Shown piece after piece: positions 35,651 to 49,163 of a DNA stretch of 64,000 bases. Origin of the DNA: Luscinia megarhynchos (Eukaryota; Chordata; Aves; Passeriformes; Turdidae); the NCBI GenBank assembly GCA_034336665.1, contig CM067569.1, positions 7,974,820 through 8,038,819 on the forward strand, in the 5' to 3' direction. The stretch's first letter is position 1. The number at the start of each line of letters is the position of its first letter. Below the pieces are notes generated by a model. The model searched no databases. It had not been told where the DNA came from and saw only the letters and a list, made by a program, of their open reading frames with translations. The translations under genes were made by a program, and so were the position numbers.

Positions 35651-38600
35651 GTAAGGACATCTCCATTCCAAAACAAGAAAATCAGACATTGTGATTCTTC
35701 TGTCACAGACCTCAAGAATTTATAAACCACCCCCAGTGTGTCCAAGGAAGACTATAGTCATCCTGCCCTCGATAATGTTCTCATATTTTTTTCACTTTAT
35801 TCACCTTTTCTCTCTTAGGTGGCCATAGCTGTGACTTTGCAGGGACTCTGCACCCTTGCTGAGGCAGCCTGTACTTGCTTAAAAAGCAATTTATTAGGCT
35901 GCCTCTGAATTGCACATCTCATGGATAGTTTAGCCCCAGAATGGTGTATGAGATACCAGACAAAGTGAAGGGGATTTCCCCTGATTTCTGCTGATCAGTT
36001 TCTGTGCTATTCTGGACCACACTCCAAATGATAAAATGCAAGAGGAAATCTTCCAGAAGCTGCAGTGAATTTGTTTTTTAAACCATGTAGACCTCATTCC
36101 TCATGCACATTGACAGTCTCTCCTCCAGTCCTTAATTGTATTTGCTTCTCTTGCCTGCTTCCAATTTATCTGCTCACATCTCTCTTTTATTCCCATGTAC
36201 TTCATTTTTATATCTTTCTATAGCCACCTCTTGTATGTTTATTTTCATCTTCCCTTTCTTGTTAATAGTCTTGCACTCCCAATTATTGCCAAGGTTGGAT
36301 TTTTTGTGATCTTTTCACATAAAAAAGAAGGTGTTCTTTTCTTTGATTGAAAAGTATCCTTGATCTGTATCCCACCTACTCTCTGAGAGGCTGGTATACT
36401 AACTATTAAGTTATTTTTATTGCTTGGTGTAGCATTACTATTGGTAGAAGGATGTATAATACCCATTTATGTAAGCCAGAAATAAAAGTGAATAAGGGAG
36501 ATACATGTTGGAATTTTATGTATTACACTTAGGTTAGAAAACTTCATGTACTTGAAAAGAATGTAGAAGAATAGGAAAAAAATTATGAAAGTGTGGTCAC
36601 AGCCATTACTTGAAATCCTGAGGAGAGATTCTTAACTGGAGGAGTTCCAAAATAAGATAATATTGTTAAGGCATTCCTTTGAAGCTAACTTGTTTTATTT
36701 TGTAGTTTGTCCTTCCTTGCAGTCCCTCTCTCTCATCTCCCCCTGACCTTATACCTCAGTCATTTTATTCCAGCTGTGCCCAGAAGGGGATGTGAAATTG
36801 TGTAGCAGCTCTGCTTGGCAGGAGAGGGAGGGGCTGGAGGATGGCTGGGTGGGAAGTACAGCTGTCTGATGGTGAATTGGAAAGACTGACTTGAAAGCAG
36901 CAGTTACAGTAGCTGGCAAATCTTAGTTTCCTCACATCATGGTGTGATAAAGTACAGGCAGAGTTCAAAACGAGCATCAGATCATCCTTTGCCATCATTA
37001 ATTAATAACAGCCATTTCCAACTGGAAATGCACCAGTCTAGCAGAGAGTGGGACTTTGGGTTAATTGAGCAGGCTTTGGTGTAAATTTGTGCAGATCAAA
37101 ATAAGACAGGAGGTATCACTTTTACTTAAACTAGGCTAGAGTTTGTCCTGGAGAAGTTCAGGTGATAGGGAAAAGGAGAGGAGAGGAAGCTGGCAGCAGC
37201 TTGATCTGGCTGTTCTCTTCTTAATCTCTGTCTCTCTTTCTGTGATTATGAATCAATGTTCCTTGTGCTCAGTCTGTCTCGGGGGAGGAGCACCTCAAAT
37301 TACATTGCTTTATTGTTCACAAGATGTTTTCTGACTAAATAATATAATTGCTGAGTGTGCTGCAGACTGTTCTGCCAAAGCTTTCCTTGCTGAATTCAGT
37401 CTGCTTGTAAGTGTGAGGACCTAAAAGCCTTTCCTGTGCAAAGCTCTCAGCTGAAATGCACTCCATCCAAAGCACTGACCCTAGGGTGCAGAATAACAGC
37501 ATTCCAAGCATTTCTCTAAAATAGAAATACAGCACCACAACAATAAAGCTAGAACAAAAATCACATTGTTGATAAAAAACACGAAAATAGGTGGCTTCCA
37601 TCTGACTTCTAATTGTCCTCTCCCTAGAACATGAAAGCACTGTTCTGGTATTGCTTTGTACAATGAGAAACCTGCCAGGATTGTGGTAGAAACTGGTGTT
37701 AGAGATATGTGGGAAATTGGCAAAAGGAGAACATGGGCAAACAAGTGTCTGTCATGGGGCTTTCTGTGTTAGGGATGGTTGGAATAGTGCTAGCAGAAAC
37801 ACTCTGGTTGGCACTGCTCCAACACATGAAAATGAAAAAGAAGCAGCCCCAGAAACTGTCTCTTTCCCACTGATTTCCTGGTAATCCATTATATTATGGG
37901 CTGCCCCACAAGGCTGTTGCTGAGCTAGGATTGCCCAGTATTTAGAGGGATGCTGATGCTGAAATAATGGTATGTGCAAAGTATAAAGCTGAATAAATGA
38001 ACATGCTAGTTGGTGTTTGCCAGGTGAGCGAACAAGCATATATTAAAAATGGAAATAATCACAATTTGCTCAACTGTTTCCAGTAGTAAAGGAGAGGAGT
38101 GATGCAGCTTGGGAATTTGCACCCTTGCAAGCATTTCAAAATAGATTGGCATGTTTGGATGAATAGTATCTACAAAATGTAGGTGGCTCGGAGTTCAAGA
38201 TCACAAAAATATGTACATTTAACTTCTTAAGCCTGCTCTGTCTGATTTGGATCTTTCAAATCTCTTATCATTTTGTGAAAGAAAACCCACAACCCCTAGC
38301 TAGGTTTCACCATGAAAATGACATCCAGTTTCTTGCATTTCTTGTTCACTTTCAGCATTCTCACAGGGTGTCCCTGAATTGTGCCAGTTTGTGATAAATA
38401 CTGCCCAAAATTCAATGACAGCTTTGTCTTTGATGGTCGGGAAAGTTTAACAGAAAAGAATCACAGAATTGTTGATGTTGGGAAGAATCCTAAGATCATC
38501 TACTCCTGCCATTAATCCAACAGTGAGATACAGAGGAGTAGGGATCATTTTTGTCAGAGCCACACAGGAAGGAAGCTCACAGCTGGATTTGAGACTTGAA

Positions 38601-40194
38601 CTAAAATCTTGCGAGTTTTAGTTCATCCTTGAGCAATAGGTGTCATATTCAGAGGAGTATTACTCAGATCACTTCTTTTAAATTGAACTTACAGCCTTAT
38701 AAGCTGAACTCTCTTCCTCCTGCATGGGCAGGGCACAGTTCCCTCCTGATCTCACAAGCTCTATGGGGTCCTGGCTCTGAGGCTGCTGTTTGTTTACAGA
38801 GAAGGCTCTCAGTGCACTTCTCCCTGTTGTTTTCCCCCTGCCAAATGCACAGTTTCTTCTTCCTTGGCTTAGACTCACAGCCAGACATCTCAGACCCTTG
38901 CTCCAGAGGCACAGCGTTCTCTCCTGTCTCCTGGTGATGACTGTGCTTGTACTGCTGGGAAGTGAAATGATTCCTGCTGGTCTTTACTTCTGCACCAAGC
39001 CATTTAAGGGCTTGTTAGAAGAAAGTTTCCAGGGGCTCTGACCCATCCTTCTGCTGTCCTCTGAGGGTGGGGTTTCCTCTGGCTGCTTTTGAGCTAATAG
39101 TCACCAGCAGGAGACCTGGACTTGGCTCTGTTTGGTTTTCTTTGTGGACAGAGTGAAGAGGTGATGTTCCCCCCTGCAGATAGTCAGGGCTCTGTGGTGA
39201 CTGGAATGAGGGATGAGGATTTTACTGCAGCTGCAGTCAGTGTTAAAAATCAGTGTTAGTTTTTGCTCTGTTTCATCTTGGCCAATACCTGCCAGCAGCT
39301 TTCCAGCAGTGACCACAGTTTACACTCTGTTCCAAAGGACAAGTGAAATGGGATGGAAATGGTTCTTGCCTCTGACATCACTCAGTCCTTGAGGACAGCA
39401 GGATATTCCTACTTTACAGCATAAGAAAGAGTTTTGGGAAACAAACAGCAGAGGATTTGACTTTTTTAGGAGGATGGATAACTGGAATATGCCGTGTGGA
39501 AGCACCAGTGTCACACACCAGAGCACAGGGTGGAAGTGCTGTGTGTGCCAATGGCAGGTACAGTGTGCAGGGAGCTGCTCTCTCATGTGCAGCTTTGTGT
39601 GTACCTGTCATCCTGGCCTCTCACCCCCTGCCAGTGGGTCACACGCAGCCAAGTGGCTCTTGCACTGTGAATTTTCAAATTTTGCTTTTCCTTTTGACAT
39701 TTTGCATGAGGGAAGATGTGATCTGAGCAGTACTTTATAGTAACTGAGTATGACACTTGCTGCTCAATGGACTTACAATCAGAACTTCCATTTTATGTGC
39801 AGGGCAGTACTTAAGGGGAGAACAGATCAGGTAACCATGGCTCAGTTCTTTTGCTCTTACCCTCCATCCTGCCAGAGGAGCCCTCTCTCTTTCAGTTCCT
39901 CCAGCTGGTGCTCACTGACTGTTGCTGCTTGAGGCTGCTTGAGTTTTAATTAAGGGTATGTGCAAAGTGCTTTGGCAGCCTCAGGACAAAGCTGCTGCAG
40001 ATACGCCAAGGATTTGAATATTTTTTTTTGTTTCCCTTGTATGTCTCATGAGTTATACTTTAATGTGAATTACTCCTGTAGTTCATACAGATTCAGCATC
40101 TGATGCAATGAAGACATTCTCTTTAATAACTGGCTTGTCATGAGCAGAAGTCATCTGCTTTGCTCTGAATAGAGATGTGTTTCTCCTCCCTCAG
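35651..40194. other. ABLIM1: ABLIM1 intron within LIM4 (4.5 kb)
   Basis: Donor GTAAGG and acceptor CCTCAG ending at 40194. It contains a decayed repeat at 38458-38600 (separate entry). Otherwise I see only non-coding sequence with chance open frames. Confidence 0.8.
38458..38600 (-). mobile_element. Old LINE/SINE remnant (CR1-like end followed by MIR-like sequence)
   Basis: GAATCACAGAATTGTTGATG followed by GTTGGGAAGAATCCTAAGATC resembles the reverse complement of the CR1 3' tail. Further right, GTCAGAGCCACACAGGAAGG and AGCTGGATTTGAGACTTGAA resemble the antisense MIR core (ACACAGCTAGTAAG / CTGGGATTTGAAC). Both matches are weak and judged by eye. Confidence 0.4.
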
Positions 40195-40253
40195 GTTCCA
40201 CTGTCTGGCATCCCGACTGTAAGCAATCCACTAAGACTGAGGAGAAGCTCCGG
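40195..40253 (+). CDS. ABLIM1: ABLIM1 exon: end of LIM domain 4
   Basis: A 59-nt exon. Two bases complete Gly, then 19 codons read STVWHPDCKQSTKTEEKLR and end exactly on a codon boundary; donor GTAAGC starts at 40254. WHPDC supplies the final His and Cys ligands of LIM4 and closes the four-LIM region. Because it ends in phase 0, either the cassette exons at 42573 and 45010 or the exon at 49164 can follow without changing frame. Confidence 0.97.
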
Positions 40254-42572
40254 GTAAGCTGAATTCATGGCTCCATGACACACCATACATTTGCACACAC
40301 AATAATTGAATGTTGTTTTTAAAAGAGTGACTTTTTCCATGTTTTTTTCGCATAGCTGTCACAACTCTGGCAGAATATACAGTGGAGGCACTTCAGAGGT
40401 ATTGCTCTGATTTTTAGGCTTACCACCCTCACATACCTGTCTCAGTGCACTGCCTTAAAGATAGTGTCATTTACTGACATACAGACGTGGCCAAGTATCT
40501 AAGACACTTCATTTCATATCTCAATTGTTGTGAGAGAGACTCTTAAGGAGAAGATATGAACAGGGCAAATGCTATCATATATTTTAGTGGTTTTGCACAT
40601 CTGTGTAATTGCTCTATAGTTATCCCCTGTTCCGTGTGGTTATTTGTAGCATTTAGACAAGATGAACTCTTCTTTCTCTTTGCCATCCAAGTAAGCCTCA
40701 ACCTAAAGTGATCCTGATTTGAATGCCAAAAAGAGCCACAGTTACCCATGGACTTAAATCAGCATATTCAGACAAACTTTCTGGGTCAAATCCTTGGTGA
40801 CAATAATGCTGCACTGATAAATGCTAGAGCCTGGCTTTTTGCATGAACCAGGCAATTCTAAGCCCTTATTCACCAATTCATTCTCTGGAAAACTTTCTCT
40901 TTTTCATGTCTCAGTTGGTCCCTTGAATTTTGCTAATTTGCCAGGATATGAATATTAGAGGCTGCATAAGAATAAACTGTCTTTCAGATAAGGAAATTAA
41001 GAGGTAGTGGTATGAAGATACCTATGACATCCTGTAGGTTGTGTTCTTTGTGGGTCTCATTGACAGGAAGCCACATCCTTTAGCATTTATTCCAGTACAC
41101 TGGCCTTTAAAACATCCCCCACAGAGAATTTATTATGGTCATAGGTAATGTGCAGATAAATTCCTGAGCAGAGTTCATGTTAGTGTGGGCAAGAGCATAA
41201 CTGGCCCTAGATGGATGTGGTCTAGAATGACCAGCCCTCAGTGCAGGCACCATCCAGCAGTCACACCTTGTTCTGTCCTGACTTTTTGTAAGAAAATGGA
41301 AAATTATGCCAGACTGGATTTTCTTTCTCATTTAACAGTTTGAATGTAAGACAGTATTTTGGCCATGCTTAAGTGTCAGAATGCTTTTGCCTTGTAGTGC
41401 TTGGTTGCAGTACAATACCTCCCTTTCACTTGGACCCCAGAGTTTTATCAAAGCACTCCTGACTACACTCTGGCCCTTACTAGCCTTCTCCAGATGACCT
41501 TATAAATCAGTTGTCTTATTTCCATTCCCCAAGGAAATGGCTGTAATCCTCTTCAAGTATTTCCCTTTTTGTCAGTATTCTCCCCCCTCACTCAGCTAAT
41601 TTTGATTGAAGTGAGCAAAGTGAATGGATTCACTCACGTGCAAGGCATTGCTTGAGTTTTTGTGGGAAGAGGAAGTGAAGCTGAAGAAGGCAAATTGAGG
41701 GAACAACTGAGCAATGTGACAGCACAGCTGTCCAGCACCATGCTCCTGGAGGAGCCCTTCTGTGCAGAGGTTTAATAGGTCCTTAAAAGGCATGGATAAG
41801 GGCACCCTGCAGGAGCTGGCTGAGAGATGCACTGTTTTTAGCTTCTGTGGTACATTTTAGATAGTCTCTGCTCTGGTGCAAAGTCAGGCTCCTTATTCTA
41901 AAATCAGCTGCAGTTCACTTTGATGCCTTTGACACCTGCTTCATCCTGCTGACCCAAATGAAGGCAGTAGCAAACAGGTAGGTACAGAAACAAACAAAAC
42001 TGGGGGGAACTATGTGCTATTTGAGCATGTCAGCACTAAATTAGGATCTGATTGAATTTCAGTTTTTTGTTCAGGGTCAGATCTAGATTTTCTGGTGGTT
42101 CTGCAAAAAGCCAGTGCCATTGCCTATTTGCTTGCTGGATTTCCTTTCCCTGTAGAACAAAACAAAACAAAACAAAAACCCTTTTATCACTGAAGTAACT
42201 TCAGAAGTTTTCAGCAAGTTCTGTTTTCTCTCAGTAACTGAATTGTGATATAAACTAATCAGCATTTGAGCTGGTCAAGATCTGAGAGGGAGTTCATAAA
42301 AGCAATGGTTGCTTTAGATCTTTTCCCCACTGATACCTGTGGAAGTTTACAAAGACAAAACAAGCAGAAAACAAAGCAACCATATGTGTAACAAAAATAT
42401 ATATTGTTTAGTTTATTTACAACTTTCTGGCTGTTCGTGATTCTGCAGCAGTCAGTAACAGATATTGTAACACAAACAAATGATAATAACTTGATTGAAA
42501 AAAGAGCTTAACCACTGAACTGGGGAAACTGCATTCCTTTCACTCATTTTTCCCTTTTGTGTTTCATGACAG

Positions 42573-42635
42573 CATTCCTCATCTGAGTTCTTTTACCCAA
42601 AGAGTCTGGTTCTGCGCAGGCCACGCTCTGCAGAG
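42573..42635 (+). CDS. ABLIM1: ABLIM1 candidate cassette exon (21 codons)
   Basis: A 63-nt segment preceded by a strong pyrimidine tract (CACTCATTTTTCCCTTTTGT) and CAG at 42570-42572, and followed by a GTTTGC donor, which is weak. It begins and ends in phase 0, as required between the exons at 40195 and 49164. The peptide starts HSSSEFFYPKSL and continues VLRRPRSAE. I recall SSSEFFYPKSL as part of a longer ABLIM1 linker isoform, which supports a real alternative exon; its C-terminal half is more divergent. Rich in Ser, Arg and aromatic residues; function unknown. The weak donor fits optional inclusion. Confidence 0.75.
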
Positions 42636-45009
42636 GTTTGCTGTTGTGTTTTCATAGTGTTGATAATGATCTTCTTTACTGAGAAGATTCTTCATTACTG
42701 TCATTTGCTGTGCTTGCTACTACTCCTGCCACACAGCTTTCCTGCTACCACTTGCCACCATGGGCACTGACGCTGTATTTTGCATCACTTGTTTCAGTGT
42801 TGCTTGTTAATTCTCACATTTTTTTATTTTGTTTAATGAAATGCTTAAAATTAACTTTTTTATTTTAGATTCAGATGAGCTTTTGGGGGCTGTAGTATTG
42901 GTCTTCCAATATTCCAGAAAGTTTTCCTTCTGAAATAAAAAATTAGAATGCAAATATGAAGCAAATGAAAATGGTGAAAAAATAGCTGACTTTAGAGCAA
43001 TGGTTAAAAAGAACTAGTTTTCTGTTAACAATGACTTATGTTTTTAGGAAAAAAACCCCAAAAACTTCAGTTAAGTCACTTCCTTTTTTATATATATTGA
43101 CCAACTACCCATGAATACTTTAGTTGAGAAAATGCTTACAAAATCCTAGGTTTGGATATATTCTATGTGCTGCCTGAGAGCATTTGCCTCTCTAGGCTGG
43201 TGCACATCCACATCTGAGTTGCAAGATCCTCTCTGTCCTCTTGACTTTGGAGTAGCTTTCTACTTTCAGATTTTGCTGGGTTTGCTTTGCACCTACAAAC
43301 AGCACCCAATTCCATTTCTTGTCCTTCAGGGCAGTGTTTATTTGTTGGCTGTGTCTGCTGTGGGATGTGTGGCTGTGCTGATGCAGGTGCACCTGAGGTA
43401 GTTTTCACCTGGTGGTGAAGGCAGAGCACACTGGTGGTGCAGACCTGGTACAGGCTGAGAGTCTGTGCTCCTGGATTTCCTGGATGTTGGTTTGTGCAGA
43501 CTTCACATCTCTCATTGCAGAGCAGATGCAGTCAAATGTCAGCCAGGACAGGGTGTCTGTGAGATCCAGCCTGCAGGATGGGGTTGGACATGGAATCCAG
43601 TTCTGTGAGTCAGGGGGGTTAATGCAAGCCCTCTACCCTTTGTCCTGCACAGTGGTTTGGTTACTTAACTTCTACTGAATGCCTCTCTCTGTTAGCTACA
43701 GATCTGTGTGTCAAGAAAAGGCAGCATAAAGATGTGTTGTCAGTGCTCCTAGGGAGAGCAGTGTCTCTTCAGTCCTAGGCTTTATGGAATAAAATCTTGG
43801 AGTCTGAAAACAACAAACTGTGGGACCATTTCACTCACCTTTTAGGCCAGTGTAGTGACTTCTTGCATTTGGCTTAGCATGTACGAGTCTCAGTTTCCAG
43901 TGTTGAAATCAAGGAGCCTCAGGATTAAAAATCCAAATCCTATTCAATGTATTAGAAACATATGCAAGGCAAAATAGGAGCAGCCCATGTTAAAATAAAG
44001 GTATGTTCTCCTTCTTGCTTTATAGACTGTGCAGGATACAAATAGCTTAGGGATGTGTAGGATGCTGAGCAGGATACTGAGCTTACAGACAAATGTCCTC
44101 TTGTGTATATTTGGTCAATATTAAACTCTGTTTGGATTTACATGGTGATTCTACAAAATGTAATTCAGGGCAGATTTTGGCTTTAAGTCTTTTTCTGCAG
44201 AGTAGACACAAAGGTACTGTCATTGCTGTTGCTATAAAAGTGGGCTAAAGGCTTGAATCTACATGAAAATTGTAGTTAGAAAATGGTAGGGTGAAATCCT
44301 CTGAATTCTCTGAAAGCTTGTTTTGAATTCAGTATCTTCTGGACTTCCCACTTTATTTTCTTGTTCTTCCCACTTAACTTACTCTTGATGAAGGCTAAGT
44401 TTGCATGAATAGTATTGTAGAAGTTTGTTTGGTGCCAACATACCTTCAGTGATTACGTGCTGAAAATTCATTCTCCCTTCTGGCCTTTGTGTCCAGAAAG
44501 GAAAGGAAAATTAGTTGTAACCTATTAATAGCTGTGTCTGTGTGAATTGAACTAACCTGTTCACTAGCTTTGTCTTGATGCATATTTAGTGCAGAGAAAT
44601 AAAGAATGCATGCATTTGAAGGTAACACTCTTGTAAGGAGAAGGGTACAGTTAAACAAGTAGAGAGGCACGAAGAATGCTGACATTGAGGGACTTTGTTG
44701 GTCTTGTGCAGCCATTGAAAATTACAGAAATCCATAGGAGATCCATATTTTATGAGCCCTGGTTCAAATCCCAATCAACTGTAAAACCTTGCAGTTGATA
44801 GAGCAGGTAGTCAGTGTAAAAAGTGTTGTACTGAGAAAGTCAGATCCCTTACTGTTGCTAAGTCTGCTCAGTAGAAGAAATTCCATCCTAATCTTCTATT
44901 AGGTTATTTATAAATATGTTTTACTTAAAGTAGCTTATGAGGTTTAGAGGATTTGCTTAAGCTATAATGTTAAATGTTATTAAGTGAAAACATATTCATT
45001 CTTCTGCAG

Positions 45010-45057
45010 CTATTATCACCGCCTTGCATAATGAACTCTATCAAAAAATTAAGGCAG
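45010..45057 (+). CDS. ABLIM1: ABLIM1 candidate cassette exon (16 codons)
   Basis: A 48-nt segment bounded by TTCTGCAG (ending 45009) and the donor GTACTG (45058), in phase 0 at both ends. The peptide is LLSPPCIMNSIKKLRQ. I recall a similar LLSPPC...RQ peptide in human ABLIM1 isoforms, just before the PTRTSSESIYS exon, which is the position here. It would insert a short basic segment between LIM4 and the linker without shifting frame. The surrounding few hundred bases also look less decayed than typical intron, but I cannot measure conservation. Confidence 0.75.
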
Positions 45058-48000
45058 GTACTGTAAATGGTGACGATGCCTTTGTAAAACGATAGTGCAT
45101 CCATTTGGCCAGATGTTCTTGGGATCAGTTTTGATCTGGTTGCCTGCACCTGTAAGTTTTTACAGAGCATGATGCTGAACATCTGTACTTGAGAATGCCA
45201 GAGCCACCACATTGTAGCAGCACCTGGATGATGTGAATGGCTCTAGCGGGGATTTTTTTTAAAGAAATTATTTATTTAGATGATGTAGCATGCATGATTA
45301 CATGACAAACAGGGGTAAATGCAGATGAACATCTTAAGCTTTGTAGTCTAATCCTGAAATATCAAGGTAATCAGTTTGGGGCATCTGCATGGGTGATATG
45401 ATAATTGAGCACTCAATTCACGATGAACCTTAGAGGATGAGCATGACACTTGGTGTTATCTCTATCAATCTGCAAATGAAACTGGTAAAGAACTTTTGTG
45501 TTGAAGGTAAATGCATGCAATGAAGAACAAAAACATAAAAATAAGAAGTCTGTGATAAAGTGGGAAATACTGAGAAGTCTTGCAAATACTTTAGATGCTT
45601 TGTGATCTGTTTTTTCCTTTGGCTCCTTTAATGACATGCATGAATTTTTCTTGACTGAATTTCTATTGATTTTTTTTCATATACTTCATAGACTTTCTGT
45701 ATTTGGTACAGACATCCTATATTGATATATTTACTACTCTTACATCCATTTGCGTGGAAGAGGAAAGGAAAAAAGGATGACTCTCCTACTCTCAGAAAAT
45801 GTGGAGAATCCACCAGAAAAGAAAAAAACATTAGCTCTTCATAGAAATTTCCTTTAAATTTCCCTACACAAAGGTGACTTCATGAAAACCCGTATTTGAA
45901 TCCTTCAAGGGAAAGAACAATCATATAAAAAATGGTTCTGATCTCTTTGTAGAAGTAAGGCAGCTTGTTTTGTTGCAGAGAATGTAGAACAAGTGTCACA
46001 GAACTATTGTGATGGAAGGAATATCTCTAAATTATTGCATTCATGTTAAAGATTGTGCCCCCTTTCTTCACCTGTTTTCTTTGAATAATGTGTGGAAGAG
46101 ATGCACTCGTGTTATCTCCACATCTCCAATGTTGGAGGCTACATCAGGGCCAGCCCCATTCCTATTTTAGCTGTTCTCTGATCAGCTCCCCTCTACAATG
46201 GAATTCACACCCCAGTGCAGTTACATCAATAGAGAACTTGACCTCCAGTGTGTCTCTTGCCACCTTTGTAAGAGAGTCACAATGGTGTTACACAGGGTCA
46301 GGGATGAAAGTGTAACATTCAGTCTAATAAAAGGCATACCAGGTCACAGATTTTCAAACGGGAGCTTTTATGGGCCTCTTAGGAGAGGAGCCAACCATAG
46401 CAACTGAAAATATGCCAGAGGAAGAGCTTATATCAAGGAATCTTTGGTGTATGTTTGTTAAAGCAAGCAGCATAAATGTTTTTAAGTGCAATGCAATTGT
46501 CTTTAGGGGAAAGTGCAAAGCTGTGAAGGATTCCAGACCATATGGGAAGAAGCAGGGTAGGAAAGAGCCATCTGTGATGGAAAAACTGTGTAACTCAAAA
46601 TAAGAAATAGGGCAAAGTGAGGCAGGAAGAGTGAGGGTAGATGTACAAGTCCTTTTTCAAGCACTGTCTTCAAGGGTATGTTAAGATAAAAACAAGGTAG
46701 AGGACTGGGAGGTGCTAGAGGAGCCCCAGAGCTGCAGGTCTGCTTGGATTCAGCTCCTCAGGAAAGGAGCAGAGTGTGCTCAGGCTGTAGCTGGCATCCT
46801 GCCTGGCAGTGGGGAGCTTTGCAATAGGCAGAAGGTAAAACTGATGTACACAGAAAATAGGAAACTGGTTTAAAGGGTGTCATTTCTGGCTCATGGCCCT
46901 GTTAATAGGATGGTGAAGAGGAACTTGGAACAGAAACCCAGTGAGGAAATGAAGAACAGGTGCTACAGCTTGCCAGTCCATCTGACAATTCCTCTTGTAC
47001 TCCAGGGTTAAAGCACCTAAGAAAATTATTAGCAGGATAAGGCTGAAACTATCTTTTTAAAGTGTCTGACTTTATTTAGTAAATTCACTGAAGTGATAAA
47101 TGCAAGTGAATTTTCCTGAAACGAAAAGGTTTTTAGCAGGGTCACTAAGAGATGAAACTAAGGAGCTGGAGTGAGGACTGAGAATTTCTTGTTTTCTGAG
47201 GCAATTATAAAAACTCCAAAGGGCCTGCCAAATGGGAAAAAGCCATAACTGCCTCTAACACTTGTTTTCCTACAACAGGGAAAATTGAGCAGACAAAACT
47301 CTCAAAGTATGTCTGCCAAAAGCCAAAGGTAACAGAGACACCCCTAAAAGTACCTCAAGTACTTAATGCTGTTCCCTATGTTGTAATGAAAACAATTGTT
47401 TTCCATAGTAACTGCAACAACATATTACATGTGTCTCCACTCAAACAGATTGAAATGGAAGAATGGAAGGGGGAATAAAGTGTTTCTCAACAGCAGCCAG
47501 ATTTTCCAGCTCAATTATTGTAACATTTCCATGAAACAAGTGCTTGTTGTTGGGATTTTTGGTTTGGGAGGAGCTTAAGGGAAGATGAGAAATTTCTGTT
47601 CCCCTTTGAGATGTAGGAATTTGCAGCTACAGAGAGAAAATAAGAGAAGCATTTAAAGGTCCAGCTGAGAAAGTGCTCTCAAACGTGCTCTGGAGAGGAT
47701 TTGTGACTGTCAGTCCATCTGCTCTCTGTTTGATGTTTGATCTGAATCTTACATTTTTTGGTGGAACATATTCAAAGCCTCTTGTTTCTCTAACCCTCCC
47801 TGAATGTGGTGACTTCATTTTCAAAAGTGAAGTCAGAGAAAGTCTGCTGCACAATCCATGACTAGTCTTCAGCATTTAATATACAGATGGTTCCAATAGT
47901 TTCTCTGGCATTGAAATTAAAAGTAGAAAGTCTCTGGGGTCAGTTGAAGGGTTCCTTCAGGAAATGTATGCTGAAATATAGGCCCAGTAGCCTTTTGTGT

Positions 48001-49163
48001 TCACTCCAATATTTCCTAAGAAACAGTGAGCCAGGCTGTCAAGCCTTGTTTCTCTTGGTCCAGGGGGCCTAACATCACAAGCTGGTGAGGTAAGGACTGT
48101 TTTGCAGGATTTCATTTTAAGTGACTTTGAAGTATCCCACTGCACTGGTGTCATCAGTGTCATGTGCTGACACGAAGTTTTGTGATGGGATCTGGTTCTT
48201 TGCTGTCAATTAGGGAGCAAAAGTTGTTCATGGTTTCTCAGTTGTAGTTGGGATATGGTTGACTAGCTTTGTGTATCTGCTGCGTGCCAAGTTTAGGAGT
48301 AATAAACAATAACCAGGGTGACTTTTGATCAAACAGAATAATTTTCAAATGCATTAGGTTTTCAGGATCCCCACACTTTGGTCATCAGTTGTTTTGTCTT
48401 CTCTCACAGAACTTCCCCCAGGCCACCAGTGTCTGTTTAGTCCTGGAAAAGTGTTGGAAAACCTACTAAATGTAGCAGCACTGGCTCTGTAGGGATGAGA
48501 ATGTTCTCATGAGTTTCAGTTTGCAGGACTTTGTCATTAAACATCATGACTTTTGCAGTGTGGGGAATCACGACCTTGCAACCAATATTTGACTTCCCTG
48601 CTGCATCTCTGTTGTGCTGCAGATGTAGGGAACAGCTCCAAGCAGAGGATTTCAGGTCCTTTTACTTCCAGAGGCTGAATTCAGTTCTGATGGTTTCATT
48701 CCCAATGGAAATCCAGGGACTGAACACCTGGAAAGAGATAACATGTGTGCTGTGCTCCTCACAACAGTTTTGTCTGCTGGACTGCTGATCCTACAGTGGT
48801 TTGTGAACTAACGTGTTGCTAAAAGGACCAGCAGGACTATCCTGGATGGTTCTTTGTATGGCTCCTACAGTGTCTCTGGCAGGTGTTGTTTGATTTTGTT
48901 CATTATTGTTGTCAGTCTAGTCTTTTACACTGTATGATGTAGAAAACCTCTTCCCCTCTCACACCACTCCCTCCCCTATTTAAAAAAAAATAAATAAAGC
49001 CCACTTGCCTCACAAGATTGTGGAATTTGCCAAAATGCTTGCATTTGTGTTGACATTTTTTCCTAAATTCAGTTATTTTCAAGATATATGCAGATTTCTT
49101 CACTTAAAATTGCCAATGTTAATGGCTTCAGATTGCTCTCAAAAGTTCCCTTTTGTTTTTCAG

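Larger units (their letters stand above)
40254..49163. other. ABLIM1: ABLIM1 intron region (8.9 kb) holding two candidate cassette exons
   Basis: Between the end of LIM4 and the SESIYSRPG exon. Contains the phase-0 candidate exons at 42573-42635 and 45010-45057 and a short AAAAC repeat near 42.16-42.18 kb. The rest is AT-rich intron with no other recognised content. Confidence 0.8.

Noticed and set aside
44761..44776. GGTTCAAATCCC, resembling a tRNA B box
   Set aside because: The flanking bases do not form a T stem, and no anticodon arm or A box is found upstream.
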